A DNA stretch of 38,811 nucleotides from a virus. The first letter of the stretch is position 1, and each line of letters begins with the position of its first letter. The DNA lies in IMG/VR virus record IMGVR_UViG_3300019742_000008, positions 1 through 38,811 of that record. One strand, given 5' to 3'. A program made the position numbers and the translations under genes. Positions 16,374 through 23,433 of the stretch are shown in pieces. Below the pieces are notes generated by a model. The model ran no database searches. It saw nothing but the letters and a program-made list of their open reading frames with translations, and had not been told where the DNA came from.

Positions 16374-16534
16374 GCACACATATATTTCCAAAAGATAACG
16401 TAAAGAAAACAGGTGATTTTATGGTTAATAAAAAAGAAATTAACTTACTTGATTTTAAAAATGGTAGATACAACAACCTAACAACAACAGAACAACAACA
16501 CTTTAAAGATTATTTAGAAGCTAATAAATTATGA
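16370..16534 (+). CDS. Small hypothetical protein
   Basis: 54 aa (MSTHIFPKDNVKKTG, later TTTEQQHFKDYLEANKL). It overlaps the upstream and downstream genes by 4 bases each (ATGA), which supports it as a real coupled gene. No domain recognised. Confidence 0.5.
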   Translation: MSTHIFPKDNVKKTGDFMVNKKEINLLDFKNGRYNNLTTTEQQHFKDYLEANKL

Positions 16535-16926
16535 TAACACCTAATGAAGTTGAAGATGTTTTACATTATTTTTACAATAACCATGACAATAGATCAAGCG
16601 TTATTGCTAAGAACCTGAATTTAAAACTAAGAAGTGTTAACTATATTATAGATTTACATTTATCTAAGAAGCGTAATTATATGGGCACACCTATTAACAG
16701 AAGTAAAACAAGACATAATAATAGAAAAAGGGTTATAGTTCATGACCACGAAGATAAATTTATTGGTGAATATGAATCTATAATAGAATGCGCTAAAGAA
16801 TTAGGAGTAAATGAAGGTTGTATATCTAAGTTTATAAATGGAGTTCGTGGGGTTTATGGTGTTTATGGAGGTGGTTATACAAGTCATTATAACGGAAAGA
16901 AATATAGTTATTCATTAGTTTCGTAG
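16531..16926 (+). CDS. DNA-binding protein with HTH and NUMOD1-like helix
   Basis: 131 aa. Residues 8-45 (NNHDNRSSVIAKNLNLKLRS) look like a winged or simple helix-turn-helix; residues 68-105 (HDHEDKFIGEYESIIECAKE, then LGVNEGCISKFINGVRGVYG) match NUMOD1, a DNA-binding element of homing nucleases. No nuclease domain is visible, so it is either a free-standing DNA-binding protein or the remnant of a homing enzyme. Last gene before the structured RNA region. Confidence 0.55.
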   Translation: MITPNEVEDVLHYFYNNHDNRSSVIAKNLNLKLRSVNYIIDLHLSKKRNYMGTPINRSKTRHNNRKRVIVHDHEDKFIGEYESIIECAKELGVNEGCISKFINGVRGVYGVYGGGYTSHYNGKKYSYSLVS

Positions 16927-16973
16927 TTTTCGTAAATAAAACTTTTTAAATAAGTAAATAAATTGTATATTGC
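16919..16973 (+). promoter_or_regulatory. Candidate promoter with repeated operator-like word
   Basis: TAGTTTTCGTAA (16924-16935) is identical to a word at 12726-12737, and TTTCGTA (16919-16925) stands directly before it. A -7-like TATATTGC (16966-16973, 6 of 8 to TAnnTTTG) starts 31 bases after the word; the distance at the divergent promoter is 30. The -33 is weak. Confidence 0.4.
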
Positions 16974-16979
16974 GACGTA

Positions 16980-17072
16980 GTATTAACTCGTGCAGGTTTT
17001 AATACACTTAAAGACATTATTTATACCGTTATTAGTAAGAGCTGCACCTCTGAAAGTAACGGTATTTTTTTT
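16980..17072 (+). ncRNA. Predicted two-hairpin RNA with complementary loops, ending in a terminator
   Basis: Hairpin 1: GTATTAA (16980-16986) with TTAATAC (16999-17005); its loop holds GTGCAG (16990-16995). Hairpin 2: ATACCGTTA (17023-17031) with TAACGGTAT (17057-17065), an inner AGAG/CTCT stem and a six-base loop CTGCAC (17042-17047), followed by eight T. The loops are exactly complementary, so a kissing interaction is possible. It could be a free small RNA or a leader that controls the gene at 17086. Confidence 0.5.
17023..17072 (+). terminator. Intrinsic terminator / attenuator
   Basis: Nine-base-pair perfect stem ATACCGTTA/TAACGGTAT directly followed by T8 (17065-17072), 13 bases before the ATG at 17086. 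Because it precedes a gene, readthrough control is possible. Confidence 0.65.
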
Positions 17073-17085
17073 AACAATATTAAAT

Positions 17086-17364
17086 ATGAAAGAACTAAAA
17101 CAGTATTTTGTAGGAATCGGACAAGTTAAAGGTTATATATTTAACCAAATCAAAGCATCTAAGTACGCTTATTTGTACGAAGTATCAGAAAACAATGTAA
17201 TACATTACGAAGTTTTTAAAAGACGTGAAAATACACTTTATGAATGTATATCATATCCTAGTGATAAAGCATTTGGAGTTTGGGCTTGGACTTGCAATAC
17301 TTTGTGTCGTGCAGAAGATAAGTTTAATGAAATTGAGTTAAATGAATTATTAAAAGAAGATTAA
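17086..17364 (+). CDS. Hypothetical phage protein
   Basis: 92 aa from ATG 17086 (MKELKQYFVGIGQVKGYIF). An upstream in-frame GTG at 16990 lies inside the structured RNA and is rejected. The sequence reads like a small antiparallel-beta protein that acts on other proteins (KYAYLYEVSENNVIHYEVFK, then RRENTLYECISYPSDKAFG), a type common in Bacteroidetes phages. No function known. It stands behind a terminator, so expression may be conditional. Confidence 0.6.
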   Translation: MKELKQYFVGIGQVKGYIFNQIKASKYAYLYEVSENNVIHYEVFKRRENTLYECISYPSDKAFGVWAWTCNTLCRAEDKFNEIELNELLKED

Positions 17365-17367
17365 ATT

Positions 17368-18048
17368 ATGGCAGATAATAAGAAAGCTGTTATAGTTTAC
17401 GCTGATTGGATTGATAAATTTGAAGAACTTACAGATGAAGAAGCTGGTAAGTTAATCAAACACTTCTTTAGATATGTTAACGATATGAATCCAGAAGCAC
17501 CTGATAGAACTACTAAACTTATGTTTGTAGATATTAAAAATTCACTTAAAAGAGATTTAGAGAAGTGGGAAAAAACATTAGAAGGTAGAAGTAAAGCAGG
17601 TAAAGCTAGTGCAGAAAAGAGAAGATTAGCTAAATTAGCACAACAAGAAGCAACAAATCCAACAAGTGTTGAAAATGTTGAGAAAAATCCAACAAATCCA
17701 ACTGATAGTGTAAGTGATAGTGTAAGTGATATTATATATACAGAAAAAGAATTTATCCAAAGATGGACTGATGCAAGAGAGCATTATCTTAAAAAACCTT
17801 ATTTTAAATCTAAATTAGAAGTATTAGATAAAATAAAGTTAGATAAAATATCTGAAATATACACTAAAAATCAAATAGACAATGCTTTAAAAGGTATGTT
17901 TACTCAGAAAGGTATATTAGACCACTTATTACTACAACCTACTCACTTTTTAGAGTTAAAAAACTTTGAAATGTATTTAACTTGTTCTATTACTAAGGAA
18001 CAAGTATATGATAAGAAAGGATTTAAAAAAACTATCGATAGGATATGA
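17368..18048 (+). CDS. Replication organiser-like protein (DUF6291-type N-terminus)
   Basis: 226 aa. N-terminal domain (about 8-75: VIVYADWIDKFEELTDEEAG, KLIKHFFRYVNDMNPE) is the phage domain found at the front of replication organisers. A Lys/Ala-rich hinge (SKAGKASAEKRRLAK) and a Thr/Asn/Pro linker (85-120) follow, then a helical C-terminal domain. The gene order organiser, then a small helical protein, then an ATPase is that of a replication initiation module. Confidence 0.55.
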   Translation: MADNKKAVIVYADWIDKFEELTDEEAGKLIKHFFRYVNDMNPEAPDRTTKLMFVDIKNSLKRDLEKWEKTLEGRSKAGKASAEKRRLAKLAQQEATNPTSVENVEKNPTNPTDSVSDSVSDIIYTEKEFIQRWTDAREHYLKKPYFKSKLEVLDKIKLDKISEIYTKNQIDNALKGMFTQKGILDHLLLQPTHFLELKNFEMYLTCSITKEQVYDKKGFKKTIDRI

Positions 18049-18491
18049 AACCATACAAAGTGATAGAAGATGCTCAAAGGGTTATTTATAAATTAAAGAA
18101 TAAAATACAATACTCTAAGTATAAAAAACAAGATGTAAAGGATATTAACACGTTAATTAAAGCATTAAAAACTTTTGATAGTATGCTAGTATCAAAATAT
18201 AAAACGGATGCAGTAGATACGTTATTATATAGTTTATTTTACAAGGTTCTAATGGATCATAAAGCATATAAAGATAAAATACCTATACATGAGATGATGG
18301 ATATTATAATGACAGATATAAGTTATGGTGCAGAACTAAAGAAAAAAGAGGTTGTATCTATACTTAAAAATCATGAGATGCAAAATAAAATTAAAAACAA
18401 TACTGTATTTGATAAAAATTATATTAACTTTGATAAAATATTAGACAGAACAGTATTAGAATTAAAAACAAGAATGAAATGGATGAAATAG
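18045..18491 (+). CDS. Helical protein of the replication module
   Basis: 148 aa, almost entirely helical and Lys-rich, with MKPYKVIEDAQRVIYKLKNK at the start and IPIHEMMDIIMTDISYGAEL in the middle. It overlaps the previous gene by 4 bases and the ATPase gene by 13. Position suggests a helicase loader or accessory factor, but no signature confirms it. Confidence 0.45.
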   Translation: MKPYKVIEDAQRVIYKLKNKIQYSKYKKQDVKDINTLIKALKTFDSMLVSKYKTDAVDTLLYSLFYKVLMDHKAYKDKIPIHEMMDIIMTDISYGAELKKKEVVSILKNHEMQNKIKNNTVFDKNYINFDKILDRTVLELKTRMKWMK

Positions 18492-19420
18492 ACGAAAGTT
18501 TATACGATAATATCGAAGAAAATTTACCTGAAGAAAAAACATTTGATGAATTATTTAAAGAATGTTTTGTAGATTTAGATAAACCAGTTAAACCATTAGA
18601 CGTATTAGTTTATATAGGTTTAGATGAAAGAGGCTTTAAATCTCCTGCAATTACGAGGGGTGAGTTAAGCTGTATTTATGCACCTTCAAAGGCTAAAAAA
18701 TCATTTAATAAATCACTTATTGAAGCTGCATTTATAGGTGGAAATTCAACAAACTATTCTGATTTAATAGTTGGTAATAGGAAAACAAACGGATATGTTA
18801 TATCTATAGATACTGAACAAGGTGAGTTTTATGCATCTAATTCATTCAGAAGAGTTGAAAGAATTGTAGGTAATAGGTATGATAAATTTTTACCCTTTCA
18901 AATGAGAAAACAAAGCGTAAAAGATAGATTAAGGTTTTTAGATAATTTAATTTGTAATTCTAAATACTCTGGAGATATTGATATTATTACAATTGATGGA
19001 TTAGCTGATTTAGTAACAAATACAAACGATATAGAAACAAGTGCAGAACTTGCTGAAAAGTTATTACAATGGTCTGCATTAGGTTTACATATTTGTTTTA
19101 TACTTCATAAAAATCCAAATTCTCAAAAAGCTAGAGGTCACTTAGGAAGTGTAACAACTATTAAATGTGAAACTATGATTTCAATGGATAGACTTATAGA
19201 TGAAAATGGAGAAGGTGAAAAGAATACAGTTAAAATTAGTTGTAGTCATTCTAGGGGTAGAGATTTTGAAGATTTTTATTTAACAGTAAATGACGATGGT
19301 TTACCATTTACACATAGTAATGAATCAGAAAATATATTTAAAGAACCAGGATATATAGAACCACCATTGAAAAATGTTGATCCAAAAGATGCTTTTACAG
19401 ATGAAGAAGTACCATTTTAA
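18479..19420 (+). CDS. RepA/DnaB-like replicative ATPase (AAA_25-type)
   Basis: 313 aa. RecA-fold features: GELSCIYAPSKAKKSF (61-76) at the Walker A position, VISIDTEQGEFYASNSFRRV (107-126) as motif 1a, IDIITIDGLADL (167-178) with Asp173 as Walker B, and HICFILHKNPNSQKARGHLG (204-223) as the sensor loop. The family contains hexameric helicases such as RepA. The Walker A reads APSKAKKS, without the usual second Gly, although the catalytic Lys-Ser pair is kept. Last gene of the replication operon. Confidence 0.75.
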   Translation: MDEIDESLYDNIEENLPEEKTFDELFKECFVDLDKPVKPLDVLVYIGLDERGFKSPAITRGELSCIYAPSKAKKSFNKSLIEAAFIGGNSTNYSDLIVGNRKTNGYVISIDTEQGEFYASNSFRRVERIVGNRYDKFLPFQMRKQSVKDRLRFLDNLICNSKYSGDIDIITIDGLADLVTNTNDIETSAELAEKLLQWSALGLHICFILHKNPNSQKARGHLGSVTTIKCETMISMDRLIDENGEGEKNTVKISCSHSRGRDFEDFYLTVNDDGLPFTHSNESENIFKEPGYIEPPLKNVDPKDAFTDEEVPF

Positions 19421-19450
19421 AATATTTATTAAATAAATATGAGTATATAG

Positions 19451-19481
19451 TTGTTTTATAAATAAATAGTTTGTAAATTTG
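19451..19481 (+). promoter_or_regulatory. Host-type promoter at the head of the accessory region
   Basis: TTG (19451-19453)-N20-TAAATTTG (19474-19481), a perfect match to TTG/TAnnTTTG. The non-coding stretch 19421-19735 also holds a right-end copy of the cassette boundary (about 19487-19520) and a 32-aa membrane peptide gene. Confidence 0.65.
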
Positions 19482-19570
19482 AAAATAAACACAACTCACA
19501 GTTAACTGTATAGTGTTTGGTTGGTTTAAATATATTAAAAATAATTTTATTAATTAAAACATAAAGATAA

Positions 19571-19669
19571 ATGTTTATACTTGGATTTATTATAGGTTAT
19601 TTAATAGCTTTAGTTAATGTATTTATTATATATTATAATTACAAAAACAATCCTAAAAATCAGCCATAA
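19571..19669 (+). CDS. Single-helix membrane peptide
   Basis: 32 aa: MFILGFIIGYLIALVNVFII, then a short polar tail (YYNYKNNPKNQP). One transmembrane helix. It lies between two boundary repeats, like the other cassettes. Too short to classify. Confidence 0.45.
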   Translation: MFILGFIIGYLIALVNVFIIYYNYKNNPKNQP

Positions 19670-19677
19670 ATGACTTT

Positions 19678-19705
19678 TAACTTAATACTGTAACATTAGT
19701 AGCGT
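19678..19705 (+). repeat. 28-base boundary repeat, copy 1
   Basis: Identical over 28 bases to 29020-29047. Both copies stand 31 bases before the start codon of an unrelated small gene, and both begin TAACTTAATACTGTAAC. Confidence 0.7.
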
Positions 19706-19735
19706 GAATTTAACAATAAACTTAATAAAAATATA

Positions 19736-20029
19736 ATGACAAAAGCAGAAGAAATATTAAATAAGCACCTTAAAATAATGGATGCAGAAACAATGATAGG
19801 AAAGCATGGAAGAACACATAAAGCTGTTATAAATGCAATAAATGAAGCTATTGATTATGCGCATAGTTCTCTACAGTTAAATGAAAAGTACAAGAAAGTT
19901 ACCTTTAATGAGTGGATAGATTTAATGGAATACAAAAAGATAAAAGGTGAATGGTATAATAAACACGGATATTTAAGGAGTTACCAAAGTTTAATAGTGA
20001 AATACGAAAGTATGATGTCAGACCTTTAA
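19736..20029 (+). CDS. Small helical hypothetical protein
   Basis: 97 aa. An N-terminal half with a helix pair (TKAEEILNKHLKIMDAETM, then AVINAINEAIDYAHSSL) of a type frequent in small Bacteroidetes phage proteins, then FNEWIDLMEYKKIKGEWYNK. First sizeable gene of the accessory array; preceded by the 28-base boundary repeat. Function unknown. Confidence 0.55.
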   Translation: MTKAEEILNKHLKIMDAETMIGKHGRTHKAVINAINEAIDYAHSSLQLNEKYKKVTFNEWIDLMEYKKIKGEWYNKHGYLRSYQSLIVKYESMMSDL

Positions 20030-20098
20030 TTGTTTAGAACGAATTAGTAAATGATTGAGTTTAAGTAAAAAGAGAAATAATTTTAAATAAATAACAAG

Positions 20099-20362
20099 AT
20101 GAAAAAAGTATTAAAAATGTTAGAGTTAAATAACAATGTTAAATTAATTATTTACATAGTTGTTGCAAGTGTTTTATTAAGCTCTTGCACAAAACCAAAA
20201 AAACCAATAGAAAACTTTAAAGGAGGTATTATATATGACAAACATACTTACACAGCTCCAACTGAATATTCTTATGATGTTAGAACTAAAGATAAATTTG
20301 TTAAAGTTTTTGTATATAAGTTAGATCATGACCTTTATAAAATAGGTGATACAATTAAATAA
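20099..20362 (+). CDS. Small lipoprotein
   Basis: 87 aa. Hydrophobic segment IIYIVVASVLLSSC with lipobox LSSC at about residues 27-30, then a polar domain (TKPKKPIENFKGGIIYDKHT onward). It would be anchored to the envelope. Phage-encoded lipoproteins often block superinfection; that is an inference here. A 69-base boundary repeat precedes it. Confidence 0.6.
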   Translation: MKKVLKMLELNNNVKLIIYIVVASVLLSSCTKPKKPIENFKGGIIYDKHTYTAPTEYSYDVRTKDKFVKVFVYKLDHDLYKIGDTIK

Positions 20363-20419
20363 AATATTTGTTACAACTGGACACATAAATGATTAGTTAA
20401 ATATAAACACAAAACAGAT

Positions 20420-20689
20420 ATGAGATTAAGACCTAAAGAAAAAGCTGAGAATATATTAAAACAAGCTATACATAAAATTGAGGATTGGAACTTAAAATAT
20501 TGTTTAGAAAAAGACATAAAAGAACATAAATCCAGTTGTAGTAATGTAGCTTGGTTTAGATGGAAGGGTGTGGCTGAGCTTTGTATAATAGAACAACTAA
20601 ATTTTATGAATGATTTAGGATGGGATATTGAAACAAATGGTAATGTAATTTACTTTACAGAGGTACTCGAAGAATTACAAAACCTTTAA
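20420..20689 (+). CDS. Hypothetical protein
   Basis: 89 aa. A basic helical start (MRLRPKEKAENILKQAIHKI), a Cys/Trp-containing middle (HKSSCSNVAWFRWKGVAELC) and an acidic end (VIYFTEVLEELQNL). Start context ACAAAACAGATATG is shared with the gene at 22854. Not recognised. Confidence 0.5.
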   Translation: MRLRPKEKAENILKQAIHKIEDWNLKYCLEKDIKEHKSSCSNVAWFRWKGVAELCIIEQLNFMNDLGWDIETNGNVIYFTEVLEELQNL

Positions 20690-20695
20690 TTAATT

Positions 20696-20850
20696 ATTTA
20701 TAAGAGTTGGTGATTAGTAATTGAGGGGTTTGATGGTTCTTTTATATAAGGCTTTTAAGCTGAGGTTTAACAACCGTTACCGAAAGTATTTTAGACTAAT
20801 ACACAATTATTAACACGCAACTAATTTTATCTAATTCGTTGCGTGTTAAT
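20696..20850 (+). repeat. Intergenic element E1
   Basis: Begins TTATAAGAGTTGGTGATTAG, contains GCTGAGGTTTA and CCGTTA like the other elements, and ends with a perfect 13-base-pair inverted repeat ATTAACACGCAAC (20809-20821) / GTTGCGTGTTAAT (20838-20850). The right arm carries the -33 of the next promoter. Confidence 0.6.
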
Positions 20851-20869
20851 AAAAAATAAAGTACATTTG
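20839..20869 (+). promoter_or_regulatory. Host-type promoter giving a leaderless transcript
   Basis: TTG (20839-20841)-N20-TACATTTG (20862-20869), then AATT and ATG at 20874. With the start only 4 bases from the -7 box, transcription should begin at or next to the ATG. A near-copy stands at 24823-24853. Confidence 0.7.
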
Positions 20870-20873
20870 AATT

Positions 20874-21158
20874 ATGGAAAATAAAAAATTTGAATTTAAG
20901 CAAGGAACTTACGGAGATTACATTACTTTTAATGGTAAAGAATTAAGTAAAAAAGAACTTTTAAAAATATTAAATGACAAGCAATTAAATTTAGGTGTAG
21001 TTAGCAGTAGTTGTTTAGTTGATATGGCAGAACAAATGCAAAAAGAAAACAAAGTAATGATAAAAGGTGCAAAAGGACACGATTCTTTGGCTTACTACAA
21101 AGGTATAGATTTAGGAATAGATAGAATTATTAAGTTAATAAAGCGCAATTACTGCTAA
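20874..21158 (+). CDS. Hypothetical protein from a leaderless promoter
   Basis: 94 aa. N-terminal half is beta-like (KKFEFKQGTYGDYITFNGKE), followed by QLNLGVVSSS and a helical C-terminus. A 19-base DNA word (20979-20997) coding for KQLNLG is identical to one in the gene at 24858, which has the same promoter and the same length, though the rest of the proteins differ. Its stop (TGC TAA) falls inside the boundary motif GCTAAC. Unknown function. Confidence 0.55.
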   Translation: MENKKFEFKQGTYGDYITFNGKELSKKELLKILNDKQLNLGVVSSSCLVDMAEQMQKENKVMIKGAKGHDSLAYYKGIDLGIDRIIKLIKRNYC

Positions 21159-21209
21159 CTACATTAGAGTAACATTAGTACGGTTTAATACAAAAGTAAA
21201 TATCGAATT

Positions 21210-21356
21210 ATGAACAGTGAAAAACTTATAGAATTAAAGATAAAAAGTAAAGAGTTAATACAATTAAATGAAAACTATCATAAATATATATACCTGACAA
21301 GTTTTGAATGTATTAATAGGGAAAAAACAAGGTTAGTAACAAGCTTTGGATATTAG
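21210..21356 (+). CDS. Small coiled hypothetical peptide
   Basis: 48 aa: MNSEKLIELKIKSKELIQLN, then ENYHKYIYLTSFECINREKT. An amphipathic helix with leucine spacing. It fills the first part of the 21159-21518 gap, the rest being element E2. Confidence 0.4.
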   Translation: MNSEKLIELKIKSKELIQLNENYHKYIYLTSFECINREKTRLVTSFGY

Positions 21357-21362
21357 TATTAA

Positions 21363-21500
21363 TTGTTACGCATTAGTTGGTGTTTGTCTTGGATAAGTTC
21401 TCGCAGAAGATTACAAATAGGTATTACGTTGAGGTTTAAAGAAAGATACCGTTAACACTACGTAATATGTTAAAATTGCTACTAACTTTATTAGAGTATG
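21363..21500 (+). repeat. Intergenic element E2
   Basis: Left end TTGTTACGCATTAGTTGG, right end ACTAACTTTATTAGAGTATG. Bases 21374-21411 are identical over 38 positions to 27957-27994 in E8. It contains TCGCAGAAGAT, TTGAGGTTTA, ACCGTTA and CTACGTAATATG, the conserved interior words. Confidence 0.7.
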
Positions 21501-21518
21501 AATTGTTAAATTTAAATT

Positions 21519-21752
21519 ATGAGAATAGATAATATAAAAACGGAAAGTGAATTTTGGGATTTTGCAGATGTATGGTATCAAAGAACTAAAAGATTAGCTT
21601 TTATTATGAATAATGAAACTGAACCAAATAAAAAAGCAAAAGCGACTAAACTATGGAATATAATGTATAAAAGAATGTTAAAAATTATACCAATAGCAAC
21701 AAAATTTAAAACATTTATACCTAAACCTCGATTTGAAAAAGGTGGTATTTAA
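21519..21752 (+). CDS. Hypothetical basic protein
   Basis: 77 aa, helical and basic (SEFWDFADVWYQRTKRLAFI, then KKAKATKLWNIMYKRMLKII). It sits alone between elements E2 and E3, the clearest single-gene cassette layout. Unknown role. Confidence 0.5.
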   Translation: MRIDNIKTESEFWDFADVWYQRTKRLAFIMNNETEPNKKAKATKLWNIMYKRMLKIIPIATKFKTFIPKPRFEKGGI

Positions 21753-21756
21753 TAAT

Positions 21757-21891
21757 TTATACGCATAGTTAACATTTAGTTTTAGGTAAGCTATCGCAGA
21801 AGATAACAAATATTATTTAAGCTGAGGTTATCACTTATTACTCAGGATTCCTACGTAATATGCAATTATTACTCCCAACTTTAAATTATAA
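21757..21891 (+). repeat. Intergenic element E3
   Basis: Left end TTATACGCATAGTTAACA, right end CTCCCAACTTTAAATTATAA. Its first 50 bases closely match E4 (from 23961). Interior words TATCGCAGAAGATAA, GCTGAGGTTA and CTACGTAATATGC are present. Confidence 0.7.
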
Positions 21892-21906
21892 AAGAAGTAA
21901 AGAATT

Positions 21907-22167
21907 ATGAAAACAAAAATTAAAGGAATTTTAACAGAATACAATTTTGACAGAATAACATTTGATGAAGCTACAGACGCTTTATTACTTTTATGTAATA
22001 GTTCTCAGCTTTTGTTATGCATAGATAGAGGAGAGTGGAAAAACCATTTAACTGATGGTAAAAAATATAAACTTATTTGCGAAAGTGATGAAACTTACTG
22101 TTTAATAGATGATAGTGGTAAAGCTCATTATTATAACAAAGATAGGTTTGAATTAGTTGAAGCATAA
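21907..22167 (+). CDS. Small protein with C-terminal SH3-like domain
   Basis: 86 aa. N-terminal helical module (ILTEYNFDRITFDEATDALL) and a C-terminal module LLCIDRGEWKNHLTDGKKYK, then LICESDETYCLIDDSGKAHY and RFELVE. The second module shares its pattern with the gene at 24129 (C-D at start, L-T-x-G-K-x-Y, then R-F-E) and resembles small SH3-like barrels. Likely a protein-interaction module; target unknown. Confidence 0.55.
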   Translation: MKTKIKGILTEYNFDRITFDEATDALLLLCNSSQLLLCIDRGEWKNHLTDGKKYKLICESDETYCLIDDSGKAHYYNKDRFELVEA

Positions 22168-22248
22168 TAATTGCTTATGAACTGTATTAGAGTATGGCAA
22201 GTAAAAAAATAAAAGCGATGGCTGATAATTTTGGTAAAAATTAAAACA

Positions 22249-22452
22249 ATGGAGACTAAACTATATAAATGCGCACCATTAAATTGGGATGAAAGACGAT
22301 CCTTTTTAATATGTAAAAGAGTTATTGGAAGAAAATATGTTTTTTACGAGGTTGTAAAAAGATGGAGTATAAATGGATATGGAGAAGAAGGAACGTTCTC
22401 AAATTCTTTAAAAGGAGTTACATATTCAGAAAACGAAATAAAATTAATATAA
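22249..22452 (+). CDS. Small hypothetical protein
   Basis: 67 aa from ATG 22249 (METKLYKCAPLNWDERRSFL). A TTG at 22231 in frame is a weaker start. Beta-rich with Tyr/Lys (ICKRVIGRKYVFYEVVKRWS). A right-end boundary copy with GGCAAGTAA lies at 22176-22206. Confidence 0.45.
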   Translation: METKLYKCAPLNWDERRSFLICKRVIGRKYVFYEVVKRWSINGYGEEGTFSNSLKGVTYSENEIKLI

Positions 22453-22465
22453 AAACAAAATAAAA

Positions 22466-22768
22466 ATGAAAAATTTAACGGATAGAAAATTAAACATAAG
22501 AACGTCTTTAATTAATTTTAGAGATGGGCATATAAATATAGAGGAAGCTGAAAAAAGAATTTTTAAAATGGTGGAGGATAAACCGAAATTGAGAGTTTAT
22601 CCAAAAGTATTAGAAAATAATGGAGATGTAGAAGATGTATTTTTTAATATAGATATAGTCGTAGATAAGCAAAACAATCTTATGGTTATGGATAGAAGCA
22701 ATGAGGATGTAAATGATTTTATAGATTGTAACACGTTAATTGTTAAACACATAAAGCTTAGACCTTAA
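22466..22768 (+). CDS. Hypothetical protein
   Basis: 100 aa. N-terminal helical module similar in type to those at 21907 and 24129 (NIRTSLINFRDGHINIEEAE), then a beta-rich domain (KPKLRVYPKVLENNGDVEDV, FFNIDIVVDKQNNLMVMDRS). Follows the gene at 22249 after 13 bases. Not recognised. Confidence 0.5.
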   Translation: MKNLTDRKLNIRTSLINFRDGHINIEEAEKRIFKMVEDKPKLRVYPKVLENNGDVEDVFFNIDIVVDKQNNLMVMDRSNEDVNDFIDCNTLIVKHIKLRP

Positions 22769-22853
22769 TTAAATTTAGTATGTGTAGATGGCTTATTTTT
22801 TTATTTGTTATACGCATAGTTATAAGATGTAAACGTTTAAATACAAAACAGAT

Positions 22854-22973
22854 ATGGAAATATTAACACATATTGTAAAAGGTATTTTGATAATAATAGC
22901 ATTTATAAGCTTTAGTACACTTGTATTTTTAGCACTTGCTTTTATTGGTAAGCTATTAGATAAAAGTAGGTAG
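22854..22973 (+). CDS. Single-helix membrane peptide
   Basis: 39 aa with a long hydrophobic helix (GILIIIAFISFSTLVFLALA) and a basic end. It is framed by inverted boundary copies: CGCATAGTTATAAG before the gene and CTTATAACTGTATTAG after it. Role unknown. Confidence 0.5.
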   Translation: MEILTHIVKGILIIIAFISFSTLVFLALAFIGKLLDKSR

Positions 22974-23055
22974 TTTATACCTTATAACTGTATTAGAGTA
23001 TGAGTAGGAAAAAAAGAGGAATGCAAAATATTTTGAAAAAATATAATATTTATAG

Positions 23056-23085
23056 TTGTTTATTGAATATAAAGTATTATCTTTG
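23056..23085 (+). promoter_or_regulatory. Host-type promoter of a small operon
   Basis: TTG (23056-23058)-N19-TATCTTTG (23078-23085), perfect -7. It drives the genes at 23126, 23293 and 23430. Here the leader is about 35-40 bases. Confidence 0.65.
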
Positions 23086-23125
23086 AGTATCGAAATAAGA
23101 TAATAACTAATAAAAAAATAAAATT

Positions 23126-23293
23126 ATGTATACTTTAAACCAAATGACAGAAGCAAGAAACTTAGTAGGAACTGATATTAATGAAACTGAATATGTAGAT
23201 CATTTAGTTATGGAAAATGAAAAAACTTATTTTCAGATAATTAGTTTAAAAGGAGATGAAAGATTATTAGAAATTACAGAGATTGTAAAATAA
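23126..23293 (+). CDS. Small hypothetical protein
   Basis: 55 aa (MYTLNQMTEARNLVGTDINE onward), alpha/beta. Its TAA overlaps the next ATG (TAATG), so the three genes 23126-23747 form a coupled operon. No family recognised. Confidence 0.5.
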   Translation: MYTLNQMTEARNLVGTDINETEYVDHLVMENEKTYFQIISLKGDERLLEITEIVK

Positions 23294-23433
23294 TGGGAAA
23301 CAAAGAAATAACTCAATACTTTTCTAAATGGAGAAAGTGTTTGGTTTTTTTTACGGATAGCATTGGTAATAAGTACAAACCAAATAAAGCAGTAATAAAA
23401 GAATTTAATAAGTTTAAATATAAATTAAGATGA
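23293..23433 (+). CDS. Small basic hypothetical protein
   Basis: 46 aa, Lys/Arg/Phe-rich (ITQYFSKWRKCLVFFTDSIG, then NKYKPNKAVIKEFNKFKYK). Overlaps both neighbours (TAATG and ATGA). Could bind nucleic acid. Confidence 0.5.
   Translation: MGNKEITQYFSKWRKCLVFFTDSIGNKYKPNKAVIKEFNKFKYKLR

Noticed and set aside
16990-17085. N-terminal extension of the 17086 gene from GTG 16990
   Set aside because: It would run through a predicted two-hairpin RNA with a terminator; the ATG at 17086 gives a protein-like start.
19680-19715. Plus-strand GTAACA at the 28-base boundary repeat as a sixth sigma-dependent promoter
   Set aside because: No TAGTTATA-type element stands 14 bases downstream; the second copy at 29020 lacks it too.
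22995-23085. 28-aa frame starting MSRKKRG
   Set aside because: It ends within the promoter at 23056-23085 and has no coupling or conservation sign.
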